Positions 34,116 to 41,349 of a DNA stretch of 56,663 nucleotides are shown here, one piece after another. The position numbers and the translations under genes are program-made. The notes under the pieces are model-generated. The model was not told where the DNA came from, did no database searches, and worked only from the letters and a program-made list of their open reading frames with translations. This stretch comes from Butyrivibrio sp. (GTDB lineage: Bacteria; Bacillota; Clostridia; Lachnospirales; Lachnospiraceae), in NCBI RefSeq assembly GCF_015056685.1, contig NZ_SVFW01000024.1, positions 1-56,663 of the forward strand, in the 5' to 3' direction. Each line of letters begins with the position of its first letter. The first letter of the stretch is position 1.

Positions 34116-34144
34116 ATAATAACACCACTAAAATTGTCTGTCAA
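34116..34144 (-). promoter_or_regulatory. Promoter of the sufCBDSU operon
   Basis: On the minus strand, TTGACA (34144..34139) and TATTAT (34121..34116) are 17 bases apart. The predicted start is near 34109, giving a leader of about 60 bases before sufC. Confidence 0.8.
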
Positions 34145-34177
34145 TCGACAAACACATAAAGTTTATCATAAAAGCCC

Positions 34178-34206
34178 TTGACATACCACATAAACTTAAG
34201 TAAAAT
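34178..34206 (+). promoter_or_regulatory. Promoter of tRNA-Gly
   Basis: TTGACA (34178-34183) and TAAAAT (34201-34206) at 17-base spacing, ending 19 bases before the mature tRNA-Gly. It is back to back with the suf promoter, 33 bases between the two -35 boxes. Confidence 0.85.
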
Positions 34207-34225
34207 ACATACTTGTCAGCACCGT

Positions 34226-34296
34226 GCGGGTGTAGTTCAATGGTAGAACACTAGCCTTCCAAGCTAGATACGTGGGTTCGATTCCCATCACCCGCT
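34226..34296 (+). tRNA. tRNA-Gly (TCC)
   Basis: 71 bases. Acceptor stem GCGGGTG/CACCCGC with discriminator T; D arm from TAGTTCAATGGTAGA; anticodon arm CTAGC/GCTAG around loop CTTCCAA, anticodon TCC; T arm GTGGGTTCGATTCCCAT. CCA is not encoded. No terminator follows before the metal-exporter gene, so the transcript may run on into it. Confidence 0.97.
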
Positions 34297-34324
34297 TTAC
34301 TGATATTTTTTTTGCATTTTTTCT

Positions 34325-34345
34325 AAATGCTAATGATTTGCATTT
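34325..34345. promoter_or_regulatory. Fur-family-type palindrome upstream of the metal exporter
   Basis: Arms AAATGCTAAT and ATTTGCATTT around a central G; 18 of 20 flanking positions are symmetrical. The architecture is like Fur/Zur/PerR boxes, and closely like Bacillus Zur sites (AAAT..TAATNATTA..ATTT). More GCATTT half-sites occur at 34314-34319 and 34346-34351. It lies 26 bases before the exporter ATG, and the downstream gene encodes a Fur-family regulator, suggesting autoregulation. Confidence 0.65.
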
Positions 34346-34370
34346 GCATTTAACGAGACAGGAGGTCAAA

Positions 34371-35267
34371 ATGGATTTAATCATTGATGTTGTAATGGAC
34401 GCCGTAATTGATTCGGTTAAGATATTGCCATTTCTTTTTATCACATATCTGGTAATGGAATTTTTAGAGCACAAGACAGAGGAATTCACTTCAGATGTGG
34501 TTCAGAAAACTGAGCATTTCGGGCCTTTGTGGGGCGGTCTTATCGGTGTATTCCCACAGTGTGGCTTTTCTGCTGCCGCTTCAAACCTCTATGCCGGCAG
34601 AGTAATAACATTAGGAACTTTGATAGCTATCTACCTCTCAACTTCAGATGAGATGATTCCGTTATTTATATCCAATCAAGTTCCACTTAGCACCATGATA
34701 CCTGTTCTGGCGCTCAAGGCAGTTATAGGAATCATCGCAGGATTCATAATTGACGCTGTAGTTCATTATTATCACCGAATCCACAACAAAAGAGCTGATG
34801 ATCCTGTAAGAATTGACGAGCTCTGTGAAAAAGAGCACTGCCACTGCGACGGCGAAGAGTCTTCAGGAGTATGGGGCATCGTAAAATCAGCCTTTGTCCA
34901 CACCATCCACATTTTTATCTTTGTACTTGTGTTGACACTTGCCCTCAATCTTGTAATTGAAGTGATCGGAGATGACAAGCTCTCAATGCTGCTTAAGACA
35001 AGTCCTGTTATCAGCCATCTCCTTGCCGGACTTATCGGACTTATTCCAAACTGCGCAGCTTCAGTTATTATTACTGAGCTCTATCTCGATCAGATGATCA
35101 CACTTGGAACAATGATGTCAGGCCTTTTGGTTGGAGCCGGAATTGGACTTTTAGTTTTATTTAGAGTTAATCCTGAGAAAAAAGAAAACATCAATATAGC
35201 TCTTTTGCTTTTCGTGATTGGTACTGTGTGCGGTCTCTTGATCGATATTCTGGGAATAACACTTTAA
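34371..35267 (+). CDS. Putative 10-TM heavy-metal/arsenic exporter (ArsP_2-like, putative manganese transporter)
   Basis: 298 aa from ATG 34371, with GGAGG 5 bases upstream; the open frame that continues into tRNA-Gly is not coding. There are two homologous membrane halves, each with a GL(I/L)GxxPxCGxS/A-type motif (GLIGVFPQCGFSAAASNLYAG near residue 50; GLIGLIPNCAASVIITELYLD near 220). Between them is a cytoplasmic loop rich in His/Cys/Asp (VVHYYHRIHNKR... EKEHCHCDGEE), a likely metal-binding region. I recall PF11449 for this arrangement. Co-transcribed with the Fur-family gene 11 bases on. Metal identity is unknown. Confidence 0.82.
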   Translation: MDLIIDVVMDAVIDSVKILPFLFITYLVMEFLEHKTEEFTSDVVQKTEHFGPLWGGLIGVFPQCGFSAAASNLYAGRVITLGTLIAIYLSTSDEMIPLFISNQVPLSTMIPVLALKAVIGIIAGFIIDAVVHYYHRIHNKRADDPVRIDELCEKEHCHCDGEESSGVWGIVKSAFVHTIHIFIFVLVLTLALNLVIEVIGDDKLSMLLKTSPVISHLLAGLIGLIPNCAASVIITELYLDQMITLGTMMSGLLVGAGIGLLVLFRVNPEKKENINIALLLFVIGTVCGLLIDILGITL

Positions 35268-35277
35268 TGGAGCGGTT

Positions 35278-35736
35278 ATGAATTGTAAGATACATGCTGA
35301 AAGCTATGATTCAATAATAGATAGGAACTGGCCTGAAGGCTTTAAAAAGACTCACCAGAGAAAAGACATATTCATTCTCTTATTTTGTAGTGACGAACCC
35401 ATTTCCGCCGCTGAGATCTATGATCAGCTAAACTCCGGAGATTCAAAAGAAAAATATGCATTCTCCACTGTATATAGGAATCTTCTTGCTTTTGAAAAAG
35501 CCGGAATTGTCACAAAGACCATTCTCTCAACAGAAGCTGAAGCGGTTTATGAGCTTAAGAAAAGCAGTCACAAGCACTATGCAATATGCACTGTCTGCCA
35601 CAAAAAGATTCCGATAAAGACCTGTCCTTTACATGATATCTCAAAGGTCGTTGAAGGTTCACTTCCTGGATTTGAGATCACCGGACACCAGCTTGAGATA
35701 TTAGGAATATGTAGCGAATGTCAGAAAAAAAGATAA
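35278..35736 (+). CDS. Fur family metalloregulator
   Basis: 152 aa. The winged-helix part is KTHQRKDIFILLFCSDEPISAAEIYDQLN... FSTVYRNLLAFEKAGIVTKT. The HKHYAICTVCHKK segment combines the metal-sensing His residues with CxxC, and ICSECQKK supplies a second CxxC, making a four-cysteine structural zinc site. The protein has a short N-terminal extension. GGAG lies 5 bases before ATG, 10 bases after the exporter stop. It likely binds the 21-bp palindrome upstream of the exporter. Whether it is Fur, Zur, Mur or PerR in function cannot be told. Confidence 0.92.
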   Translation: MNCKIHAESYDSIIDRNWPEGFKKTHQRKDIFILLFCSDEPISAAEIYDQLNSGDSKEKYAFSTVYRNLLAFEKAGIVTKTILSTEAEAVYELKKSSHKHYAICTVCHKKIPIKTCPLHDISKVVEGSLPGFEITGHQLEILGICSECQKKR

Positions 35737-35743
35737 TAAAAAA

Positions 35744-35777
35744 GCCTTTCAATCAAATGATTGAAAGGTCTTTTTTT
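35744..35777 (+). terminator. Rho-independent terminator after the Fur-family gene
   Basis: A 10-bp stem CCTTTCAATC/GATTGAAAGG with a 4-base loop, followed by TCTTTTTTT. Its left flank is A-rich, so it may also stop transcription from the right. Confidence 0.92.
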
Positions 35778-35822
35778 ATTGTACTGGCTAAAGCAATTGA
35801 TTATTAAAAAAATCTAATTGAA

Positions 35823-36134
35823 TTAGTTGTTAGCTGATGTAGCTTCTGTAGCAGCTTCTTCTACAGATGAAGCGTCTGCTGCAGCATCTTCTGAAGTAGC
35901 TTCTGTAGCTGCTTCCTCAACAGATGAAGCATCTGCTGCTGCGTCTTCTGATGAAGCCTCAACTGAAGCGTCCTCAGATACAGCCTCTACAGCCTCTTCT
36001 ACTGATACTTCTTCAACAGCCTCAACTGATGTCTCTTCTACTGCTGTCTCTGTTGTAGCTGCTTCGCCGCAACCAGCAAGAACTGCTGCTGAAAGTGTTA
36101 AAACTGAAAGTAATGTTACGATATTCTTCTTCAT
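35823..36134 (-). CDS. Small acidic, Ala/Ser-rich lipoprotein with tandem repeats
   Basis: 103 aa from ATG 36134, with GAGGAG 8 bases upstream. The signal peptide MKKNIVTLLSVLTLSAAVLAGC carries a lipobox (VLAGC, Cys22). The mature part is almost only Ala, Glu, Ser, Val, Thr and Asp. It ends in two identical copies of a 19-residue unit (residues 62-80 and 81-99) after shorter degenerate copies. No globular domain is likely; it would be an extended acidic brush anchored on the membrane outer face. Function unknown. It has its own strong promoter and an ~85-base leader. Confidence 0.85.
   Translation of the reverse strand: MKKNIVTLLSVLTLSAAVLAGCGEAATTETAVEETSVEAVEEVSVEEAVEAVSEDASVEASSEDAAADASSVEEAATEATSEDAAADASSVEEAATEATSANN
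35838..35951 (-). repeat. Tandem 57-bp repeat inside the acidic lipoprotein gene
   Basis: Two head-to-tail 57-bp units (35895-35951 and 35838-35894) encode the same 19 residues (SEDAAADASS... ending EAAT EAT). The DNA copies are highly similar but not identical at third positions. The antisense strand also stays open through this tract because of the codon pattern; that reading is not a gene. Confidence 0.9.
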
Positions 36135-36227
36135 AATATTTTCTCCTCTTTTCGTACTAATTATTCTAGTCTGCATAGCAACAATTGCTATACATAATAG
36201 TGTGCAATTGCTTCAGTACAAAAAAAG

Positions 36228-36256
36228 ATTATATACTCCAAAAAGAATATTGTCAC
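36228..36256 (-). promoter_or_regulatory. Promoter of the acidic lipoprotein gene
   Basis: On the minus strand, GTGACA (36256..36251) and TATAAT (36233..36228) with a 17-base spacer. The leader from the expected start near 36221 to the ATG is about 85 bases and contains an inverted repeat (TAGCAA/TTGCTA), so post-transcriptional control is possible. Confidence 0.8.
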
Positions 36257-36267
36257 GGACATAACTG

Positions 36268-36310
36268 TGCATAATATCTTAAGATTTTCTTAAGATATTG
36301 TGCATTTTTT
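36268..36310 (+). terminator. Perfect hairpin with T-tract on the plus strand
   Basis: AATATCTTAAGA and TCTTAAGATATT form a perfect 12-bp stem with a TTT loop, extended by TGCA/TGCA beyond one mismatch, and followed by TTTTTT on the plus strand. No known plus-strand gene ends here. On the minus strand it lies just after the stop of the 256-aa lipoprotein gene but lacks a T-tract there. It may serve that gene, or block antisense transcription. Confidence 0.65.
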
Positions 36311-36326
36311 ACAAAAACTGTCACAT

Positions 36327-37097
36327 TTAACCCTCAGAAGAGGCACTTGAAGCTTCAGATGGAGCCTCATTTTCGGTTTCTGTATCTTCTGAAGTTGTAT
36401 CGCCGGAATCACTTCCAAATAATGATACCGATCCTGTTTTGGTTTCAGAATCGTATCTGAGTGTTATCGAAGTCTCATTTATTTTTAAACTTCCCAGATC
36501 ATCACAAGGCAAAGAAAAATCGGTGTTATTGTCGTTCGTAACTACAAACTCATACTCAGTGCTGGCCTTTGTAAGATCAAGCACAACTCCCATAAGTGTG
36601 TATCCAGAATTAAGTGTTACATTATCACCTAAAAGGTTATCTGAATATGTGTCCGTTGTTTTATCATGCAATACAACACTTACAAGGTTCATTCCTGTTT
36701 TATTGACAAGATAGCACTGAACATCTCTGTGTTTTTCAGCTTCCTTTTTTTCTTCAGTTTCTTTTGCAAGAACATCCTCAAATCCGCTCTGAAGGCTCTG
36801 ATACTCTGCTGTTATTTCATTTATCTCAGCTATCGCCTCATCTATCTTTGTATCATTATATTTCTTATGGTCGATGTTCTCGTACTCTTTTGTCTTTTCA
36901 TCGAGCTCCTTTAGTTTTTCCTCCATAGATGAATCTGTAATATCGAGGTACGTCTCTTCAGCGCTCTCTTTTGCCTCCATCATAAGGCCAACTGCGGTCT
37001 CGAGCTCCATGATCTTTTCATCTGTAGGTCCACAGGCTGATAAAAGAGCTGATGACATGATTAGTATCGTTGCTATTATTCCAAACTTTTTCTTCAT
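36327..37097 (-). CDS. Lipoprotein with coiled-coil and C-terminal beta domain
   Basis: 256 aa. Signal peptide with lipobox LLSAC (Cys22). Residues ~25-125 are helical and charged with heptad character (MEEKLKELDEKTKEYENIDHKKY..., KETEEKKEAEKHRD). Residues ~128-225 look beta-rich (VQCYLVNKTGMNLVSVVLHDK... YTLMGVVLDL... ITLRYDSETKTGSVSLFG), suggesting a small surface domain. The tail is Ser/Thr/Glu-rich. GGGAG lies 7 bases before ATG. No named family recognised. It follows the DUF3810 gene by 28 bases and may be co-transcribed with it. Confidence 0.8.
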   Translation of the reverse strand: MKKKFGIIATILIMSSALLSACGPTDEKIMELETAVGLMMEAKESAEETYLDITDSSMEEKLKELDEKTKEYENIDHKKYNDTKIDEAIAEINEITAEYQSLQSGFEDVLAKETEEKKEAEKHRDVQCYLVNKTGMNLVSVVLHDKTTDTYSDNLLGDNVTLNSGYTLMGVVLDLTKASTEYEFVVTNDNNTDFSLPCDDLGSLKINETSITLRYDSETKTGSVSLFGSDSGDTTSEDTETENEAPSEASSASSEG

Positions 37098-37125
37098 TAT
37101 ATTTCTCCCTTTAGGGGATATTTTA

Positions 37126-38292
37126 TCACACCCCCTCTGGGAAATTGTAATAGTAATCCATGATTAGTGCAACCACGTGTGAGTAACTGCATTTACCGGA
37201 AGAGACTCCGTTTACTTTTAAATTGGTATCTATAAATGTTTCAGCTGCCTTCTTCACTGTTTCTGTTTTTACAACAGCTTTTTCTTCCACCTTAATCCAG
37301 GCTTCATCTGTCATAAACTGATTATCATATTTTACTCTGGCTGAGATTTTTACATGGGAATTGTACTCCGCCTTACTCACAGCATTGTAAAAATCATTGT
37401 TTATATAGTTTAAAACCCCAAGATAACCGCTGTACTGAAATACCGGATCGTCAGAACTAATGCAGGCAAGAAATCCAAGGAAATTTGCCTCGTCCTCATA
37501 TATGTACCCATGAGTGTGGGCAAGTTCATGACACATGGTAAAAGGCTTGTTCATTATAGACATTGTGTCGTTGTAATTTGCTTCCATTGAAAACGGGAAA
37601 TAGTAGCCTTGCATATATTGCTGGCTCATGAAGTCAGAAAAATACAATGCCTTGGGAGTCACATAATAGCCACCTAAACGCGGAAATCTGTCCGAGATAT
37701 TTGACATAGCCGCAATAGCTGTCTTTTGCATATCACCTTCATAAATTACATTTCCGTTCTCGTCATGCGGAACTTCTTTAGCAAGTTCATTGCACTTTTT
37801 TACCACATAATCTCTTAATTCTGCCAGCTGCTGAATGTCACATTCTGTTGAGTCTGCCCCGGAAAAGAGCTGGATTTTAGATGTATGATAAAGAATAAAG
37901 CAGTTAAGTGTCATAACTGTGCATATAATGGCCATTAGCACGGGGGAAATCTTATAAAGCGCATTAGAAATTCGCTCGAAAACCTTCTGGGCTTTGAAAT
38001 ATCTTTTGCCAACGGAAGCTGCGCTGTTGCCATAAATAAGGAAACAAGAGTGAACCAAAACAAAGATTACTGAGAACAGCACAAAAAGGACTATGAAAAC
38101 AAGCATGATCTCGCCTACGGAAAATGGAAATACACTTGTCAGTCTTCCATATAATAATGTTATTGCCGGAAAAATATTTTTGACATAGAAGTCAGAAAAA
38201 GCCGCACTTTTCCATGCGACAAAGTTAAGCAAAACACAGATTAAGATAATGAATAAAACCGGAACTGGTATTATAGATTTTCTTTCCTTCAT
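37126..38292 (-). CDS. DUF3810 membrane protein with HExxH zinc-protease motif
   Basis: 388 aa. Three N-terminal TM segments (residues ~8-25, 58-88, 114-134) precede an extracytoplasmic domain. That domain contains FTMCHELAHTHGYIYEDEANFLGFLACISSDDP. HELAH plus the downstream EDEAN glutamate is a gluzincin-like zinc site, and I recall this arrangement as DUF3810. Strong GGGGGAG ribosome site. The substrate is unknown. It is transcribed divergently from the response regulator at 38459, with ~165 bases between them. Confidence 0.87.
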   Translation of the reverse strand: MKERKSIIPVPVLFIILICVLLNFVAWKSAAFSDFYVKNIFPAITLLYGRLTSVFPFSVGEIMLVFIVLFVLFSVIFVLVHSCFLIYGNSAASVGKRYFKAQKVFERISNALYKISPVLMAIICTVMTLNCFILYHTSKIQLFSGADSTECDIQQLAELRDYVVKKCNELAKEVPHDENGNVIYEGDMQKTAIAAMSNISDRFPRLGGYYVTPKALYFSDFMSQQYMQGYYFPFSMEANYNDTMSIMNKPFTMCHELAHTHGYIYEDEANFLGFLACISSDDPVFQYSGYLGVLNYINNDFYNAVSKAEYNSHVKISARVKYDNQFMTDEAWIKVEEKAVVKTETVKKAAETFIDTNLKVNGVSSGKCSYSHVVALIMDYYYNFPEGV

Positions 38293-38458
38293 GTAGCGCT
38301 CCCCCGAGTATTATGTATTAATTCTAATAAATAAATATGTACTCATGATGTCTAAAAAAAATCTAAAATGTTCATAATTTATACATATCTTTGTGATTTG
38401 TCCAAAAGTTCTTGTGTTAAAATTAATGAAACATTTCTACTATATTAAGAGGTATTTT

Positions 38459-39133
38459 ATGAGACTATTATTAGCAGATGATGAAAAAGAACTGACTAAC
38501 GCTTTAGTAGCAATCCTTAAGCATAGCAACTACACTGTTGATGCAGTTTACAATGGAACTGACGCTCTGGATTACGCTCTTAGCGGTGAGTATGACGGCA
38601 TTATTTTGGATATCATGATGCCCGGGCTTGATGGCATGGAAGTATTAAAAAAACTCCGTGAAAAAGGTATTTCTACTCCGGTTCTTTTCCTCACAGCAAA
38701 AACAGAAGTTGATGACCGCATACGAGGACTTGATCTTGGAGCCGACGACTATCTGCCCAAGCCTTTTGACATGGGAGAGCTGCTTGCAAGAGTCAGAGCC
38801 ATGCTCAGAAGGAAAACCGATTTTGCTCCTACAAACCTCACCTGTGGAAACCTGACTTTGGACCGCGCCGGCTATGAGCTGATCACTCCAGATCATGAAA
38901 AGATCCATCTGGCAAGCAGAGAATTTCAGATGATGGAAATGCTCATGACCAGTCCCGGCAGAATCATCTCCGTAGATACTTTCATGGATAGAATCTGGGC
39001 TGACGGGGACGCCGATATCAACGTGGTTTGGGTATATATTTCAAACCTCAGGAAAAAGCTGTCAGCACTTGAGGCCACCTGCGAGATCAAGGCTTCCCGA
39101 GGCGTTGGTTACTCCATCAACGAAACAAACTGA
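38459..39133 (+). CDS. OmpR-family response regulator
   Basis: 224 aa from ATG 38459 with GAGG upstream; the longer frame to 38393 is unsupported. The receiver domain has the acidic pocket ADDEKE, phosphoacceptor Asp51 in IILDIMMPGLDG, and LTAKTEVDDRI and GADDYLPKPF. The C-terminal winged helix has LASREFQMMEMLMTSPGRIISVDTFMDRIW and WVYISNLRKKL. Partner of the kinase 27 bases downstream. Target genes unknown; the DUF3810/lipoprotein unit is divergent and nearby. Confidence 0.95.
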   Translation: MRLLLADDEKELTNALVAILKHSNYTVDAVYNGTDALDYALSGEYDGIILDIMMPGLDGMEVLKKLREKGISTPVLFLTAKTEVDDRIRGLDLGADDYLPKPFDMGELLARVRAMLRRKTDFAPTNLTCGNLTLDRAGYELITPDHEKIHLASREFQMMEMLMTSPGRIISVDTFMDRIWADGDADINVVWVYISNLRKKLSALEATCEIKASRGVGYSINETN

Positions 39134-39160
39134 TTTCTATAAAGAGGGCAGGTGTCATAA

Positions 39161-40567
39161 ATGGTAAAAAAACTCAGAAAAAAATTTGTAGTAACGGCCA
39201 TGCTGTCACTTCTTTTGATACTGGTCATCATGATTGGTGTAATTAATATCATAAATGTCAGGCATGTTATTTCCGAGGCAGACAATCTGCTGACAATGCT
39301 TGCTGACAACGACGGATACTTCCCGAATCTCAAAAAAAATATGATGTTTGACCCTGAAAATCCGGATAATCCTGTTAACCAGAATATGCCGGCAAGTGAT
39401 TCAGCATCTAGTGAATCCACTACAGATCAAGCTTCAAGCGAGACGTCAAATAGTGTTAATGCACCGCGTCCCGGAGATCCTAATAATCCTTTTCAATTTG
39501 ACAGATTAAATAATAACCGTGATGCAGAGATGCCCTATCAAACCAGATATTTCTGGGTAAAGCTTGATTCTTCGGATAATATAACTGAAGTGAACTTCGG
39601 GCATATAGCCGCTGTCAGTGAGGAAATCGCATCCGAATATGCTATAGATGTGGCAAAAGAAGGTAAGCAGCACGGATACTACCACACTTACAGATACATT
39701 GTTTCAACCAAGGACGATGGTTCAAAGCTTATCATCTTCGCTGATCAAAGTGCTGCAATTCTAAATGCCCTTACTCTTTTGCTTCAATCCGTTTTGGTTG
39801 GCCTTTGCGCACTTATAGCAATGTTCATTTTAGTTTATATCTTTTCAAGTCAGGCTGTTGCTCCTGTTGTTGAATCACTTGAAAAGCAAAAACGCTTCAT
39901 CACTGATGCAGGGCACGAATTAAAAACTCCTCTTGCTGTTATATCTGCCAATGTAGATGTCCTTGAAATTGAGTCAGGGAAAAGTGAGTGGACTACCAGT
40001 ATAAAAAATCAGGTCTCCAGAATGAACGGCCTTGTAAAGAACCTTTTAACTCTGTCACGAATGGACGAAGAAAGAATGCATGTTGTCTTTTCTGACTTTG
40101 ACATGAGTAAGACTGTAAAAGATACTGCTATTTCCTTTGAAGCCCTTGCAACCTCAAAAGGGAAAAAGTACCAGATGGATATTGAAGATGGAATTCATAT
40201 CACAGGAGATAAAAATGCAATAAATCAGCTTGCATCTCTCCTTTTGGACAATGCAATGAAGTATTCTTCTGAAAACGGAAGCATACATGTACTGTTAAAC
40301 AAAGGAAATAAATACATTACTTTTGAAGTTTCTAATACTTGCGACAGCATTCCTTCCGGAAATCTTGATAGGCTCTTTGACAGATTCTACCGTGCTGATT
40401 CTTCCAGAGCACGCGAAACCGGCGGCTATGGCATCGGTCTTTCTGTTGCCCGTGCAATCGCAAACTCACACGGTGGCTCAATTGAAGCCCTAAGAGATGG
40501 TGACAAGATAATACGTTTTGTAGTAACGCTACCAAAGGAACTACCAAAGAACCTGCAGAAAAAGTAA
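39161..40567 (+). CDS. Sensor histidine kinase
   Basis: 468 aa. TM1 ~11-33, then an extracytoplasmic sensor region ~34-200 with a Pro/Asn/Ser-rich stretch (residues 60-120), then TM2 ~203-230. There is only a short linker before the dimerisation helix, so no clear HAMP. His252 is in ITDAGHELKTPLAVIS. HATPase motifs include QLASLLLDNAMKYSSENG and the G-box GGYGIGLSVARAIANSHGG. Signal unknown. Ends before a bidirectional terminator. Confidence 0.94.
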   Translation: MVKKLRKKFVVTAMLSLLLILVIMIGVINIINVRHVISEADNLLTMLADNDGYFPNLKKNMMFDPENPDNPVNQNMPASDSASSESTTDQASSETSNSVNAPRPGDPNNPFQFDRLNNNRDAEMPYQTRYFWVKLDSSDNITEVNFGHIAAVSEEIASEYAIDVAKEGKQHGYYHTYRYIVSTKDDGSKLIIFADQSAAILNALTLLLQSVLVGLCALIAMFILVYIFSSQAVAPVVESLEKQKRFITDAGHELKTPLAVISANVDVLEIESGKSEWTTSIKNQVSRMNGLVKNLLTLSRMDEERMHVVFSDFDMSKTVKDTAISFEALATSKGKKYQMDIEDGIHITGDKNAINQLASLLLDNAMKYSSENGSIHVLLNKGNKYITFEVSNTCDSIPSGNLDRLFDRFYRADSSRARETGGYGIGLSVARAIANSHGGSIEALRDGDKIIRFVVTLPKELPKNLQKK

Positions 40568-40578
40568 TACATAAAAAT

Positions 40579-40613
40579 AAGCCAGGAAGTCACTGCCATT
40601 GACTCCCTGGCTT
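40579..40613. terminator. Bidirectional terminator between histidine kinase and DUF4956 genes
   Basis: AAGCCAGG(A)AGTC pairs with GACT(C)CCTGGCTT around a 9-base loop, a 12-bp stem with one internal mismatch. It has A-rich sequence on the left (T-rich for the minus strand, TATTTTTA) and TCTATATTTTATT on the right. It is placed between convergent genes. Confidence 0.8.
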
Positions 40614-40623
40614 CTATATTTTA

Positions 40624-41316
40624 TTAAAGCTCGTCGCTCTTATATGCTACAGGTCTTGAGCATGTGATCTCAAGGTTTCCATTTCTCTGACGTATCTCGT
40701 CGATCATTCCCTTTGTTGATGCCTTTGCTCTCATTGCTACTTTATAGTTGAGCTTGTAAAGACTTCCCATTCCTGATGTCTTAACTTCCTGAAGCTCAGC
40801 TCTTGTTGTGTATCTCTCAAAGATGTCATCAAAAATTCCTTCAAAATCAAGGCTTTCAGGTACTGTGATCTTAACTGTCTTTTCCTCATTGGCACCTTCG
40901 CCAAAGCTGCAGTTTGAAAGGATAAGGTTTGCTACTGAAATGATAACTGCAAAGATCGCTGCAATTCCGATATATCCCATACCTGTTGCAAGACCAACTG
41001 CCATAGCAAGGAAGATGATAGCTATTTCTTTTCCTGAACCAGGTGCAGAACGGAATCTTACAAGTGAGAAGGCTCCTGCTACTGCAACACCAGCGCCAAC
41101 ATTTCCGTTAACCATCATGATAACTACTCCAACAATTGCCGGAAGTAATGAAAGTGTTATGATAAAGCTCTTTGAATAGCTATTCTTGATTGAATACATA
41201 AATGCGATGAAAATACCAATCGCCAGGGAGCAAAGAGTTGCTATAAGGAATGTTGCTCCTGTTATTGTTCCATTTGTAAAAATTGATCCAAAAATTAAAT
41301 CTGTCTGTGTTGTCAT
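40624..41316 (-). CDS. DUF4956 membrane protein (polyphosphate-module partner)
   Basis: 230 aa from ATG 41316 (AAGGAG 11 bases upstream; the upstream TTG is less likely). Four TM segments occupy residues ~15-145, with the conserved loop AGAFSLVRFRSAPGSGKEIAIIFLAMAVGLATGMGY. A ~90-residue ferredoxin-like cytoplasmic domain follows (TVKITVPESLDFEGIFDDIFERYTTRAELQEVKTSGMGSLYKLNYKV). DUF4956 genes commonly sit beside VTC-domain genes, as here (33 bases). It probably forms a membrane channel or sensor for the VTC product; this is inference. Confidence 0.88.
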   Translation of the reverse strand: MTTQTDLIFGSIFTNGTITGATFLIATLCSLAIGIFIAFMYSIKNSYSKSFIITLSLLPAIVGVVIMMVNGNVGAGVAVAGAFSLVRFRSAPGSGKEIAIIFLAMAVGLATGMGYIGIAAIFAVIISVANLILSNCSFGEGANEEKTVKITVPESLDFEGIFDDIFERYTTRAELQEVKTSGMGSLYKLNYKVAMRAKASTKGMIDEIRQRNGNLEITCSRPVAYKSDEL

Positions 41317-41349
41317 TTTTATATAATCTCCTTCCAATTATCCTTTTGT

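Noticed and set aside
34272..34370. N-terminal extension of the metal exporter into tRNA-Gly
   Set aside because: The tRNA occupies this sequence, and ATG 34371 has a perfect GGAGG and starts the first hydrophobic segment.
35827..36264. 145-aa Ser/Ala-rich plus-strand frame opposite the acidic lipoprotein
   Set aside because: It is the mirror of a GCN/TCN-rich repeat tract. The minus strand has a signal peptide, lipobox, ribosome site and promoter.
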